This document shows positions 11,801 through 26,800 of a DNA stretch of 64,000 bases, one piece after another. Source of the DNA: Girardinichthys multiradiatus (taxonomy: Eukaryota > Chordata > Actinopteri > Cyprinodontiformes > Goodeidae). The notes beneath the pieces were generated by a model. It was given only the letters and a program-made list of their open reading frames with translations, had not been told where the DNA came from and searched no databases. Both the position numbers and the translations under genes were made by a program. The stretch covers positions 6,072,125 through 6,136,124 of the forward strand of contig NC_061801.1 of the NCBI RefSeq assembly GCF_021462225.1, read 5' to 3'. The first letter of the stretch is position 1, and each line of letters begins with the position of its first letter.

Positions 11801-14800
11801 TGGTTGATGTTGTGACTCCTGCTCTGTTTAATTATTGGCTACTTACATCATTGTTGAGAGTTGAAGCTTTAAGCTGTGCCTCTTGGTTCACACTGTGCAG
11901 AACAATGCTACTTACATGTGTATCAAGGTAGTCACATCGACAAGCTGCTTCCTGTTACTATAGTTAAACGTTTTTCCATACAATAAAGGTATCTGACGGT
12001 GCTTTCACAACAAACCGTTGGCGTGCCATTTCAAGGTCCAGGATGATCCGCTCCTGAAACCGAACAGAGAACCGTATCCTGGAACAGTTACAACTGCCTG
12101 AGAGGGCAGTGCATTAGAATAGAAGAAGTAGAGAAAATCAAAGGAAGAGCGCGAATCTGAAGATGAAGTTTGAAAATGTCTCACGGAGCTATATGGAGTA
12201 GTGAAGAGGTGCAGGCACACAACTACATTTGAACACCACAGTAATAACAGAAACCCATATGAGACGGACCTTTTTCTTTGTGCTTTTTTGTTCCTTATCA
12301 GCGCAATACTGCCCTCCGAAACAGTCCGTTGCAACTGCATGACTTAGTTCGGTCTGCTTTTAAAAAATCTTGGTGTTAAAGCAAACTGGGGCAACCGAAG
12401 GTGTGAGATGATTTCTCACTTTCTCACACTCCTCATTGTGTAAGTTGTTATTAAGAAAAGGACTGTTATGCCTGGTTCACGCGGCAGGATATTTATGTCG
12501 ATTTCTACCCCGATCTTCCCCTTCCGATATAATCTGATTATCCTGATGGCTCTTAAAATACTCTGATGAAATAATCCTGCTGTGTGTGGTGTGTTAAGAG
12601 TGATCTATTCTGCTTGGAAGGACGTCAGGATAGTGTTGGCTCGATACTCCACCGTGTGGGGTGTTCCCTGAGGACATGCGAGCACGCAGCCGGTTGAATG
12701 TGACATATAGCCAATCAGAAAGCGATGTGACAGAAACACGGAAGGGAGTAACTCTGAACTCACGTTTGATCTCGAGAGGGTTTGCGAGATTTCCCATCTG
12801 ACATCTGAATGTTCGTGGGTGAAATGTGTTTGTGTGTGGTGTGTTGTGCTTGCCATGTGGCTAGACACCACACACTGTAGGACAGAACATTGTTTATCAT
12901 CATGTGTGGGGTGTCAGGTTTTGAAAATCTCATCTTTGAACTGATATACAAGATTTATAATATAGTCTAATATTACAGTGCGATTTTAGGCTTATAGTAT
13001 TATGATACAATAAAAGGTTGAACAGGCTGATTGTGAGGTGGAGCCTGTTGCTGAAGCATCGCAGCCTGGTTCGGTCATTAAGAGCCACATCTTTCCCAGC
13101 GTTGTGACTAGAAACGAGTTGCATCATTTGGCATTGCTGGTATTTAAGTTTCGTTTTAAGGTGGTAAAACATGTTGCTCTGCCACCCTGTGCAGGAGCCG
13201 TCACACCACACACTTTGAAGCATCACAATTTCTGCTCATAATTGGACTGTTTTAAAACCTGAACAGAGTCCAAATATATGGATGTTTTAGCAGCCACCTT
13301 TTTAGCCAGCTGTTCCCGTGCGCTCTCAGCCCTGCTGCTCTCTGGTAGCTATTAACGTTGATGTTTAGTGATTATGTCAACAATCGTTATTGTGGTTTGT
13401 TGGGAGAACGAAAATCTATCATAGGCCAAAACATTTCTACTATATCGTACATATTTCACATTAGTGTTCGTAAGGTCATAATCGGCGTGGCTTAGCAGTA
13501 GAGCACGTATGTGGAAGCCTTAGTCTTCCCGGGCTAGAGTCCTGACCCCGGAGACCTATGCTCTGTGTCTTTCCCTTCTCTCTACCCTACTTCCTGGAAA
13601 AGAGAAAGACATATCCAACATATCTAAATGTAATATTTACCTTACAAATATTAGGTTGAAATGATGCAGGTCTATGTAGAGTTTGTAGAGAAAATGATTG
13701 TTTGTAGAACATACATTTTATTACATTCTCAACTTAAAGTTGGGGGTACAAATTAAATTCTGTAAATTATATTTCTTCAAGAGAAATTGTGATTGGTTAA
13801 AGGTCAGAAATTGGCCACAGAATCAATCATCTGTAGTTAGTGTTTCATTCTCCAGTTATTTCTCCAGTTATTCCAATAACTGATCTCAAAGAATGCCAAA
13901 CTGTCTCAGGCTGTGTTGCAATACGCTTCCTGGCTTCAGCAAACAGTTCTGAGGTAGTGAGTGTGTTTACATATTGGAAATTTAAATGTATAGTTTTGCA
14001 TGTTACTGTGTTATGTGATAGCTGTTTCTAAAAACATCTTCCAGAGCTGTGTAGCTGGCAACTTGTTTATCAGTTCAATCAGGATCAACAAATCAGGACA
14101 AATGTTTACATGCACTGAATAGATTTTCAGGTCACTACTTTTAGAAGAACAATAACTAGAAAGAGAAATCCCTCAAGTTCGTAGTATTAAACAACATTTG
14201 AAGTGTCTGTGTGCATAAAATGGCTAAAGTGAAAGACTGCAGTACCCAGAGGGACTCATTCATACTCTGTCTTCTTTTACTATTATCAGCTGATATGAAC
14301 ATCAGTGCAGCAGAAATATGAGATCTCAGCACATCTTCCGAATTTCACAGACTCTGACCTCTTCACCTAGGTTAGACTTCCAAAAATCGCTTTATTTTCC
14401 AGTCCTCCAACTTCAGAGCAGTAAATCTATGGAAGGCTGCCAGTTATTCTGGCACTGAACTCAAAGAGCCCTCACACATGGTTCCTTTGTTTGTGTAGCA
14501 TTGAGAAGGAGTCTGACCTGTATCACTGAGATGTAAATAGGATTTTTATTTTTTTATTTTTTTTTGCATTAGTGAAGCAAACAAGTCTGACATCTGAGGT
14601 GTGAAAATATCTTGATTTTTAAAATTAATCTCAGCTATGTCACCAGTTGAGCATTGATGTTCTCCTGGACACAAACAACAGCTTGTTGAACAAATGAAAT
14701 TATAGTATGCTGTATTTCTGGGCGGAGCAGAAAAACAAAGGTAGCGTTCCAAACTTTAGGCCAACATTAGTGAAGAATAATGTAGTCAATGTGGTATATT

Positions 14801-17800
14801 CCAATATAACCTATATTTACACTATAATCACCAGTTTAAAAGAAAATAATATGCCAAAGACTGATTCCTGACAAGGTAAAGAGGATACCATCTATGTCTC
14901 TAAAAAGGTACAAATTAAAGTGTCTCACGTAGAGCCAAATCCGAAGCGTGCCTAAAGTTCTTTAGCAACAACATGCCAACAGTTAAAGTAAAAATAGGCA
15001 CACACATTAAAATTCAAAATGAGAAAGAGAGCACAAAGATAAATGATAATCACCAAAGATTGAAATCAAAAGATACATTTCTGGCTGATATCTTGATTAA
15101 CGTTTTCTGAGTTTTATCCTCAAACTGTGGCGCATGAAAACGTTTGAGTGGGAATACACTGTAGTTGGATGTGAAACTCCTGCTTCAGGAAAAAAACGGA
15201 TCAGCATCGCTGAAACGTCATTGGTGAATGAGCTAAATGGACCGTATTAGACCTTCTAGTGTGTAATTTTACTGCAGTTTTCAAGCATTCCTTCTCAAAA
15301 TATTAGCATATTGTGATAAAGTTCATTATTTTCCAAAATGTAATGATGAAAATTTAACATTCATATATTTTAGATTCATTGCACTCTAACTGAAATATTT
15401 CAGGTCTTTTATTGTCTTAATACGGATAATTTTGGCATACAGCTCATGAAAACCCAAAATTCCTATCTCACAAAATTAGCATATTTACCGACCAATAAAA
15501 GAAAAGTGTTTTTAATACAAAAAACGTCAACCTTCAAATAATCATGTACAGTTATGCACTCAATACTTGGTCGGGAATCCTTTGGCAGAAATGACTGCTT
15601 CAATGCGGCGTGGCATGGAGGCAATCTGCCTGTGGCACTGCTGAGGTCTTATGGAGGCCCAGGATGCTTCGATAGCGGCCTTTAGCTCATCCAGAGTGTT
15701 GGGTCTTGAGTCTCTCAACGTTCTCTTCACAATATCCCACAGATTCTCTATGGGGTTCAGGTCAGGAGAGTTGTCAGGCCAATTGAGCACAGTGATACTA
15801 TGGTCAGTAAACCATTTACTAGTGGTTTTGGCACTGTGAGCAGGTGCCAGGTCGTGCTGAAAAATGAAATCTTCATCTCCATAAAGCTTTTCAGCAGATG
15901 GAAGTATGAAGTGCTCCAAAATCTCCTGATAGCTAGCTGCATTGACCCTGCCCTTGATAAAACACAGTGGACCAACACCAGCAGCTGACACGGCACCCCA
16001 GACCATCACTGACTGTGGGTAATTGAAACTGGACTTCTGGCATTTTGGCATTTCCTTCTCCCCAGTCTTCCTCCAGACTCTGGCACCTTGATTTCCGAAT
16101 GACATACAGAATTTGCTTTCATCCGAAAAAAGTACTTTGGACCACTGAGCAACAGTTCAGTGCTGCTTCTCTGTAGCCCAGGTCAGGTGCTTCTGCCGCT
16201 GTTTCTGGTTCAAAAGTGGTTTGACCTGGGGAATGCGGCACCTGTAGCCCATTTCCTGCACACGCCTGTGCACGGTGGCTCTGGATGTTTCTACTCCAGA
16301 CTCAGTCCACTGCTTCCGCAGGTCCCCCAAGGTTTGGAATCGGCCCTTCTCCACAATCTTCCTCAGGGTCCGGTCACATCTTCTCGTTGTGCAGCGTTTT
16401 CTGCCACACTTTTTCCTTCCCACAGACTTCCCACTGAGGTGCCTTGATACAGCACTCTGGGAACAGCCTATTCGTTCAGATATTTCTTTCTGTGTCTTAC
16501 CCTCTTGCTTGAGGATGTCAATAGTGGCCTTCTGGACAGCAGTCAGGTCGGCAGTCTTACCCATGATTGGGGTTTTGAGTGATGAACCAGGCTGGGAGTT
16601 TTAAAGGCCTCTGGAATCTTTTGCAGGTGTTTAGAGTTAACTCGTTGATTCAGATGATTAGGTTCATAGCTCGTTTAGAGACCCTTTTAATGATATGCTA
16701 ATTTTGTGTGATAGGAATTTTGGGTTTTCATGAGCTGTATGCCAAAATCATCTGTATTAAGACAATAAAAGACCTGAAATATTTCAGTTAGTGTGCAATG
16801 AATCTAAAATATATGAATGTTAAATTTTCATCATTACATTTTGGAAAATAATGAACTTTATCACAATATGCTAATATTTTGAGAAGGACCTGTATGTGGC
16901 ATATGCTACCTTTAAATGACTTGGACCAGTACCTGGGGTTCTATAGTCTGCTATGAATAAATCCGCTTTCACCACTTCGTACAGAGTTTGTCATGGTAAA
17001 GGAAACATTTACATCGGTAACATTTGTTAAAGTGGCTGGAGGCGGTTTCTGTGCTGTTAGAGTGCATGTCTGACCAAACGCCACTACTGTAGGGTTAGTT
17101 TTAGGAGATCTACTATCTAGTAATGAGGTAATCAAAGTGCTGGGAATGTTTTGCCATGGTAATGTTCAGCGCTGGGAGCCGTTTCCACTCCAATATACGA
17201 GTAAATCATAGGTACCTCCAGTGATGATTGATTTCACAGCTGCGAAAAGTTTACTGATGTGCGCTGCTCTGTTTACTACTTCTGTTTTGGTTTTGTCTCA
17301 GAGCTTTCATTAGTCTCGTTCTGATCTGCAGCATCAAATAAAACAAATTAAAAACGCATAAAAAAAACCTCATTCTTTTTATATGAGATCTTCATTCATT
17401 TGCTAGTCTCAAAGGAACTCGGTAGGAGCAAAAATGTTCTCTAACCTGCTTGTTTGTTGCTAAATGTTATTTTAATTTTAATAAGAGGTATACTACAAGA
17501 TGATATAACTGGATATCCACGGGCCACTGTAGTACTGGGTTCTAATTTGTTCTGCATGTGTTATTGGACCTCCAGAGCTCCGTTGTTGGTGGAATATCTG
17601 TGTGTGTCAGTTATGACCGCATCAGTTACCTTCCAAATGAAACCTATAAAATATGACACTGAGCTATGGAGGCAGGGAGGGGAATTCATGTGAAGAGGGG
17701 GTCATTCACAAGTTGATTTGGATTTCATCGTTCCCGCCTTTCTGCCTTGCAGCTCTTCCTCCATCTTTATCCTTCACTTTGTCTCTATTCTCTCCTAATG

Positions 17801-20800
17801 TTCCCCCCTTCCTCGCTCCTTTCTTTCTCTCACTTTTGCTTTGGCATTCTCCCTCTCCATCTGTCAGACTTCTGGAACGGGTGATGGAGAGTCGTGGGTT
17901 GCTTAGCAACTGCGGTTGCTGTGGTAACCGTGCCAGAACTGCTGCTTTTTGCTAGTCGATGGAGAGAAATGAAATTGATTAGAGGAGGAATAAAATAGGT
18001 GATGAGAACTGAAGGGAGAGAAGGCGGGGCGGGGGGCTGTTCGGGGGATTGTAAAAGGAGACCAATTAAAGGAGAAACCCTCTCATGGTCTGCATTTCCC
18101 AGAAAGCATCACGGAATGTGCAGGCTTTGAATTTGATGTCAACACACGGCCTGTGCCACCTGCCCATTTATTCATTCATCATGATTCACACCATCCTATA
18201 ATACCAAAGGCTCTGGTAGCAGCCTGTCTGACTTACTAAAGCTAACAGTTGCAGCTCTACAGCAGTACAGTGTTCACCCCCCCCCCCCCCCTTTAATATC
18301 CACAGAGCTATGTTTTATACCCTTCCTCATCTCGTTACAGTATTCACCTCGGTATCACTCGACCAATAGGCTACATCATTCAGGTCCTGCAAATTGCTAC
18401 ATAGCAGAAAGATGCGTGTTTTTGATGAAGGCAGATCAGTTTAATTGTTAATCTATGTAGCAACAACTCCCATGTAATCCCATCCCAAGGCACATTACAA
18501 GCTGATTGTTAACAACACTTTCGAATCGAAATTTGTTCAGTTCATTCCAGCTCATTGCCGTCCAATCACTGTAGTGAGACTCACCTTCGAATCTAATTAC
18601 AGTGAATCCACTTAAGTCCATTTGGTATTCACCATCACAATATTAAACAGTAATATCATAATAGGATGTTGTCCTAATATTTTGAAGCCCTTGTAAAAGA
18701 AAATCAGCAGATTGCTTCTGACCTTCAGTTCAGTGCTCTCCTTCATCCTGAACAATCATGTGGCGACTAAAGGGGAAAAACTACAAATAAAAACCAAGCA
18801 GGTATGTGGGAAACCAGGAGAAGAGAGGCTGTAATATATTGACTTGATGTTGCTACTGGATTGCTCAGGGACAGGGTAGTCAAGGTCATCAGGTTGACAG
18901 GTGGCCAGTAATGATGATGATGGTGATGATGAGAGGAGCACTAAAGGTGAAAAATACATTCCAAATAAAAAGAGAAGAGAAAAGTATGTTGAACCCCGGC
19001 CCAATGATGATATCAAAAACCACGCTGAGGAGGGTGGAGGCAGCAAATTCATCACGGTGCAGGAGACAAAGATGGGATGGAAAACTTCTTTTTAATTGTG
19101 CCAAAAACAAAAAAAACTGCTTCATGTTACACTGCATGATCTGTTCTTACTGCTGGTAAACGGCCCACATCTTTACGGCACTATCAAGAACACAAAATTC
19201 AGTATAATCAAAAATCAGATGTTGTGCTTTATAACAATATTGTGATGTTCAGATGTACTTCAGACATCTAACAGTTTTTTAACTTAATTTATTTCATTTT
19301 CTTGTATGATCATGAATTCATAAAATGATTGTCTTAAAAATAAAAAAAATTAAGTGAAATTGAATTGATCAATTTTAAATGCTCATGAAATGAAGCAAGG
19401 CCCGATGTCCAGTGTAAGAGACATTCAACAAAACCTAAATAAATATGATTTTTTACACAAACCTGAAAATTCTGAATTAAATTTGATTTGAGGGGAGTTC
19501 CTGCCTCAAGTGGAGGAGTTTAAGTATCTCGGGGTCTTGTTCACGAGTGAGGGAAGAATGGAGCGGGAGATCGACAGACGGATCGGTGCGGCTGCCGCAG
19601 TAACGGGGACGCTGTGCCGGTCCGTTGTGGTGAAGAGAGAGCTGAGCCGAAAAGCGAAGCTCTCGATTTACCGGTCGGTCTATGTTCCTACACTCACCTA
19701 TGGCCATGAACTTTGGGTCATGACCGAAAGAACGAGATCCCAGATAGAAGCGGCTGAAATGAGCTTCCTCCGTAGGGTGGCCGGGCACTCCCTTAGAGAT
19801 AGGGTGAGGAGCTTGGCCATCCGGGAGGGGCTCGGAGTAGAGCCGCTGCTCCTCCACATCGAGAGGAGCCAGTTGAGGTGGCTCGGGCATCTATACTGGA
19901 TGCCTCCTGGACGCCTTCCTCGGGAGGTGTTCCAGGCACGTCCCACCGGGAGGAGACCCAGGGGACGCCCCAGGACACGCTGGAGGACTATGTCTCTCGG
20001 CTGGCCTGGGAACGCCTTGGGCTCCCCCCGCAGGAGCTGGAGGAGGTGCTTGGGGAGAGGGACGCCTGAGTGTCTCCGCTGAGTCTGCTGCACCCGCGAC
20101 CCGGTCCCAGATAAAGCGGAAGATTACGAGTACAAATTTGATTTGAATTTGTAGAAGAAAATTGAGCATGGAAAAAAGGTTTAGGTTTCCAGAATGTTCC
20201 TTGTTTCAAATCTTTTTTCATAACTTTTCATTTTAATAGTGTTCTTTATACTTGATTTGTGATATCATTGCCTGAGATTCATTTCAAATTTATTGATCAT
20301 TTTGATTTTTCACTCACTGGTAGAAGCCATAGGTAAAATCACACTCATTGAAAAATTTGTTTTTTTGGCCCCTGGGAACCACTCAGGTCATTGTTCAGAT
20401 CTTGGTATGTGAACAAAGGCGTTCCCATGCCTTATGTAGGATATTTTGCAAACAAAATAGAGGCATTACAATGTTTTATTTAATGTAGGATTCTCCCATT
20501 CAGATTGTATAGACTGAAGACGCACTAAGCAGGCTTTTCCTGGAGGTCTGACCTGCTGCTTCAAATTTCATCCAGTTCCAGTTTTATAACGCACCAAAAT
20601 GTGTTGCTCATTCTTTGGAAGTATTTGGGTTAAGTAAAAAAGAAAATAAAGTAATTACTTGGATTATTCCCAATGAAGCTTCAAAGCAGGTGCCCATAAC
20701 CTTTAATTAAATTGGAAAAATGAATAAATATGATTTTTAATAACTCTAAAAAAAGTGCATCAAAGCATATGCTTCATGCTGATGTGGTTGGAGAGCAAAA

Positions 20801-23800
20801 ATAGATGGAGTTAATAGCTTTGATGCATTTAATGAAGGGGGGGTGTATTTCGAGGTTGAACATTTGACAGACTCTCTGTATTCTGTGATGTCTCCTTTTT
20901 TGCTCTCTTGAAGGCCATGGTCTTAAATTCTTTTTTAATTTAGTGTCGTGAGCCTGCATTATGCTCACCTTGTTCCTTTAGGAACATTGATGCATTCGTT
21001 AAAGTAGTGTGAGAAAGAGGATATCTGGTGGCTAGGGCTGATGTTCCGATGTGGATCTGCTGCTTACCCCTCCTGCTACTTCTGCAGAAAGTTGTCTCCT
21101 CTCTATTCTTTTTTTGGCAACCTCACCAAATGTCTTTTCAGGTTGAAGATGTTTTATGAAGCATGTCACTGCTTTTAGCCTTTATTGGTTAGAATCTTGA
21201 AAATTGCCGGCTCGGTAAAGGTCACACCATCTGTTACGAGCTGCATCATTTTCACCCAGTTGTCTTGTAGAAGTCGTACTTGGCACATACCGTATGTGAT
21301 GCTGCTGCTTCAACATGCAGGCCTCTGTTCTCCTGAGAGTCTTAGAGATGCTCTCCATATGCAACTGATCTTTATTGTGTCCAGTTAGGTTGTACGTCTT
21401 GCTGTGGGCAGGGCCATGCTTACTCCTGTCAGAGTATTGTTTTTTATTATTGTAAACCAAATGCAGTTTCCCGCTAATATAAGATCCTGTGTTTGGTACA
21501 GCAAGTGCAGTGTGTTTGTATTGACACATGCATCAGACCAAACATCCTTGATTTGTAGAGTCAAACACTGCTGTGATGATAATGTGAGGAGCGTTGGTCG
21601 GTGAATAATACTCGTTGGTTTGAAATAAGCATGCTATTGCTAATGTGGTTTTGTTTAGTCATCCTCGTTTGGATGCAGATTGGACGCTCAGGTTGTCATT
21701 TTCCACATAAATAAAAAGAAACATTGAACAGATTTCCAAATTGGCGTATTTCTATATTTTCCTGCACCTATTGCAATATCTGCAAATGTATCTTTGATAG
21801 TGTTGTAACTTGTAACACAAAAAACATGTTTGATTGTGCTAATTTGTTGCATTTGTAAGGTGACAGTGGTAGAGGTTTGTCCTGTAAACCGTGGGTTGCC
21901 AGTTCAAACCCCCACTCTTTGTCTCAGTCGTTGTATCCTTGGGCAAGACATCCTCCTCGCCTGCTGATGGTGGTCAGAGGGCTTGTTGGCAGCCTCACTT
22001 GTGTCAGTCTGCCCCAGGGCAGCTGTGGCTACAATGTAGCTTACCACTGTCAGTGTATGAATGTGTGTATGAATGGGTGAATGACTGATTGTAGTATAAA
22101 GCCCTTTGGGGTCTCCGCGGACTTGATAAAGCGCTATACAGGTGCAGGCTATAGTGAGTTGGATGAAAATATTCTAATATTTAGGGCATCTTTTCAAACT
22201 CTTCCTTTAAATGTGATTTCTTCTGGATTTTAGATGATGTCACTGGATGATCCTAAACAGTCTTTTTGTAAGTGGAATCAGAACCTAAAAACACTTGATA
22301 TTTAAAGCCTTTTGGTCCTGTTTAGACCGGGCTGCAGGATAAAATCATTAGTGTCTGTGCACTGATGCTGAGTGTAGTCAGAAATAGCTTTATTTGTCAT
22401 AACAGCTCTCCTCATGTGTATTTGATTACATATTGGATTGATAGTTTTGTTGCAACTAAGTCCACAAAAAGTGGTGTGACGTTCAGTTGTCAGCCCATTG
22501 TTTTAAATGAGTGTGTTTATTTGCCGATAGAGCAGGTAACTGATTTGTTTTGACAAAATCAGTTCTACTTAAAGCTGTCCACTGGTAACTGAATCAGTTG
22601 GGAGCTTTATGTTAAAGGCTGGTTTAATTTGATGTCTGCTTTGAAGGATGTTGCTCAGACTAGGTGGACTGCTGAATCAAAGACATTTCCTCTGAGCCTT
22701 GTTATTTTCAGAGAAAAACCCAACAGTATAGCTAAATAATCTGTCACTTTCCAAGGAATCAAGATTCTCAAGAGAAGGGGATGGTATTGGTGGTCTTTTT
22801 GCTTTGGCTTTAAGCCAAACTCTATGCCTACTCTTTGTTCCTACTTTTCCTTGTTCCTTAGATCACCCCTTTCATACAGAATATACTATAATCTTCCATT
22901 GATCCTTCAGGATTGACTTTAAATGCCTGCTATATGTAGTCTGTGGAAGTCAGTTTATCTAAAATGTTCATGTTTCATTTCAGCACACCTCCAACCAATA
23001 ACCAAGCCCCATACCTATCGGTTGAACAGATTTTTTTTTTCCTCGCAGTCAAAGATAACATCACAAACATCTAATTCTAACTCTGATTTCTGACACTTTG
23101 TTGTAAATGTGCCGTGAAAAGAAAGCAAGCGCCATTAAAGTACTGCTGCAGCGAGTGAACAGTGAGCATATTTCTTATTTCCTCCGCCCTTTCTGTAGCC
23201 GTCTCTTCATAAAATCATAACACATATTAGAAGAAATTTCTGATTTGCATACTTGCAACTAATGCTGCAAGGTGTCTGCTAACACTTACTAATGACCACC
23301 AGTGAGCAGCATAGTCAGTAGAATACTTAACATTGTTTGCTGAATCCTGAATGGATTCAGGATGAGTCTCTGTCACGCTGTGCTGTACATGTACACACAA
23401 ACACACCCCAGACAGAGAAACGGTGGCTCTCTGCGACCCTGTAAAGGTCAGCGTATGTATAATGCAGCCCAGTCAAGTCGTCCCCTGATTCACATGATCC
23501 TTTTTATTTCTTTGTCTCGTATATTGGCTTCAAGCTGAACAAAGCTGTTTTGTCACTTTGGAATAAAAACAGAGTCCCTCTGCAGCCTGGATAAGTATGG
23601 ACGAGAAGCAAAGCAAAAGGAAAAGATGTTGTATTTACAGACTTTTTTTCCTGTCTTGTTGTCTGTGCTATAATAAAAATATTTTTTTTAAATTAAGTTT
23701 CTTCAAGCAGTGTCTTTAGCAGCAGATTAGTTAGTTCCGGGTAACAATCACCGCATTTTATCGAGGAGCAGAAAATAACCATAAGAATGCAGAAGGTAGG

Positions 23801-26800
23801 CTTTAAGATTCAATACGAAAAACAATACATGTGGCCTATCAGGCGGCTCCTGGGGGCCAACATTATTTATAAATCATTGTTTAGAAATGACAATCATTAT
23901 CATCAACTTGCTTTATTTTATGCTTGTACTGAAATATATTTGCACCCCCAAACAGTACTAAATTGTTTTTTTACATACATTTATTTGTAGTTGAGAATTT
24001 CTTTGTTTTGTACATTAATAATCCAAAATGTCCCACAATGCTGAAGGGAACTGCTTTTACTTTATGGCAGATTTTCAATAATTATTCTAATTTGTTCTTT
24101 CAGTTTGGTTTGGAGCAGATTTCATCTTTGCATTTTGTTTTGCATGAACAAAAACTGTATGATAAAGATGCATGTTTGTCTTTACTCTAAAATGTGCTGA
24201 TATGTGAAGATGAATCTTCAGGGTTTGCCATAGAATGTGGCCTATGAGAAAAAATGAAATTAAAATGAAACCAGACCACACCAGTCACGTTTATCCTCTA
24301 CAAAAATATTTCCCCATGCAAAGGAGTAAAAAAAAAAAAAAACAAGACTTTTTGTTTTTATGCTTATTCACTAACTTAAACGTGCTGATTGAAATGTGTT
24401 ATGTTTTATATCTATCCACCTTTTACTATGATACCCCAGTTAACCTTGCTATAAATACATCTCATCTCTTCTGTGAAGGCCTCTCAGCTTCTAGGGGTAT
24501 GAATACTTTTGCAAGCCACTGTGTACATAAAACACCTAAACCCGAATCTAAACTTGTACATGAAAGTTCTACTATTAGAAGACAAGTTCTTTTTTACCTT
24601 AAATAATCAAACCCAAGTGGCATCCACACACTGTAGCAATCTGTCACCATTTCTCTGTTGTTGCTAGTTATTACCAACTTGATTCATGTTGTTGGTTGAT
24701 GTTGGATTTGGTTTTCTGTTTGTCTTAAAGCTGCTCTCATCTTTTTCTGCTTCTGTTGTCTCAAGGAAAAGCTAATTTAACCTTGTCTGGAAAGCAGCCT
24801 ATCAGATGGAACTGGATTAATTTTAAAATATCATGGCAGGTATTGAAATCATTCAATACAGAAAAACATTGTCATATTTGTTTTTTAATCGTCTATAAAC
24901 AATAATAAAGAGAAATATGAGCAAAGAGATTATAAGACTGCAACAAATGTTATCTAATTATATAAGTACAATGCATATATATATATATACACACACACAC
25001 TCGCAGCATTTGTAACGTGTTGTTTAATGCATGCTGTTGTTTGACATTGTTGTCATTTGGTAAACATGGGAAATGGGATTTAGCCTTAAACCAGCCCTAC
25101 AATCTGGCCAGTGGTTGTTGCTTTTAGAAGGCCTCAACTGAAGTAATTTCCTGTCGGGTGGTTTTTACCAAGGACCAACCCCTTAAAGATGTGAATAGCA
25201 GCTGCTCAGTGTGTTTATTTGGTTCCAGCACCTTGGAAGGATGAACTGATCCTCTTTTATTTAAATCAGACATTATTCAAACAGATCAGGGAAATTGTAT
25301 CCTTGCTCCATTCCTAGTTTGCTCAAACTGCTGACCTACACTTCCTGATGTGCTTTACATTTAATTCACCTAGTCAGGATACTGGAAGTGTTTACCCCTC
25401 TCTGTGCGGCAGGTGTTAAGTCATTTTAGTGTAGAAGATCATGTCTGAAGGCATGAGAGGACAGAGACGGTTAGGTGTCCTTTACCCATCCTCTAACCTA
25501 CGTTGTGAAAAGGGAAAGATGGTCGGCCACATTTGGTATTGCCACAGAAACACAGCCTCATGCTGTTGATGTGACCTGAACAGTAGTGTGTAGGCCAGGA
25601 CACCATAGCTGCTCCATCAGTGATGGAGTTGATCTTTATCTTATTGTTCTCAAAGTGCATGCTCTGTGCGCTCTGATTCTTGGTTATTTTGAGGTCATTT
25701 TTGCCCAGTGAAAGTAGGCGTGTATCCCTTTGCAGCTCTTTACACTTTGTGCTATTACGTGGATGTTTCAGACTGCATGTCTAAAGTCGTCCTTTGGGGA
25801 CATTGTGTGTCAATTTTAGTTTATTTTGACTTTTTTTTCTTTTATTTTTCTATAGAAAAATAATTATTCATTATGATGTCAACTCCTGGGTTTGTAAATT
25901 GACAAATTAAAGTGGATAGTTAATCTTGGTCTTTTTAGAAGATGTCATGGTGGCATAAAGAGTCAGTATGAAGCCGAACAGCACCAACATTGCTTCTTAT
26001 CAGCAGAAGCTGTTACGTTCTGGTATGATTGTTAAAACCCGTCTATACGCTTTATCAGCAGGGAGGAATCTAGTCAATTACACTAGAATATGTTCCTGTA
26101 AAAATGTGTGATTTAGCAGTTATGGATGTGTCCTGCAATAAAATGAAGAGAACTGAAAAAGCATGTTGGTGCAATCACAGGGAGATCATTGGCCGCATGT
26201 CCTGGCGGGCAGTGATCTGTTCAGATTTTTTCTTTCAGAGATGCTAACACCCAAAACGCAAGGGGAAAAAAGCTGGGGAAGTGTGGAGCTCTGTGATAGT
26301 TAACAATTATTCATTCAATAGACTTCGCATTTCTGTATTTAAATACGCTATAGTTTTACTTCTATTTCCCTATATCCATTTCTGTGTTTCCGGCTCACAG
26401 CACATTCCAAAGCAAAGTAGGAAGATAAAGCTCTTATCACACAGCAGTGTTGACATTTCTTCTTACAGGATTCAAAGGGCAAAGCTGTGAAAGGTTTTGG
26501 ATGTGATTGTTTGTCGTTCCTTCCATAATGTTACATTTTCTCTGTTAAATATTGTCTGAATGACAGCTGAAAAGCTCTAAATATAATTTTGTCAGTTTGT
26601 CCTGAAAGTGGTTCAGCTGGGCCCATGTTGGGACTAAAGGACCACAACATGGGGATTTTAAACTGACATTCTTTTTAAAGTAAAAAAAAAAAATGTTTAT
26701 AGTACATTTTTGCTAGAAGCCAGAAATTTGTTCCCTCTGTTGTATTTTAGGGTTACTTCATGTACACGTACACACACACACACACGTACACGTACACACA

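Larger units (their letters stand above)
16895..19492. other. Intron 2 stretch with candidate regulatory island
   Basis: No gene. It contains a pyrimidine-rich tract at about 17720-17870, the paired X-box motifs at 17898-17928, a GC-rich stretch at 18022-18045 (ggcggggcggggggc), a run of 15 C at 18277-18291 and a GAT-rich repeat near 18910-18935. Confidence 0.5.
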
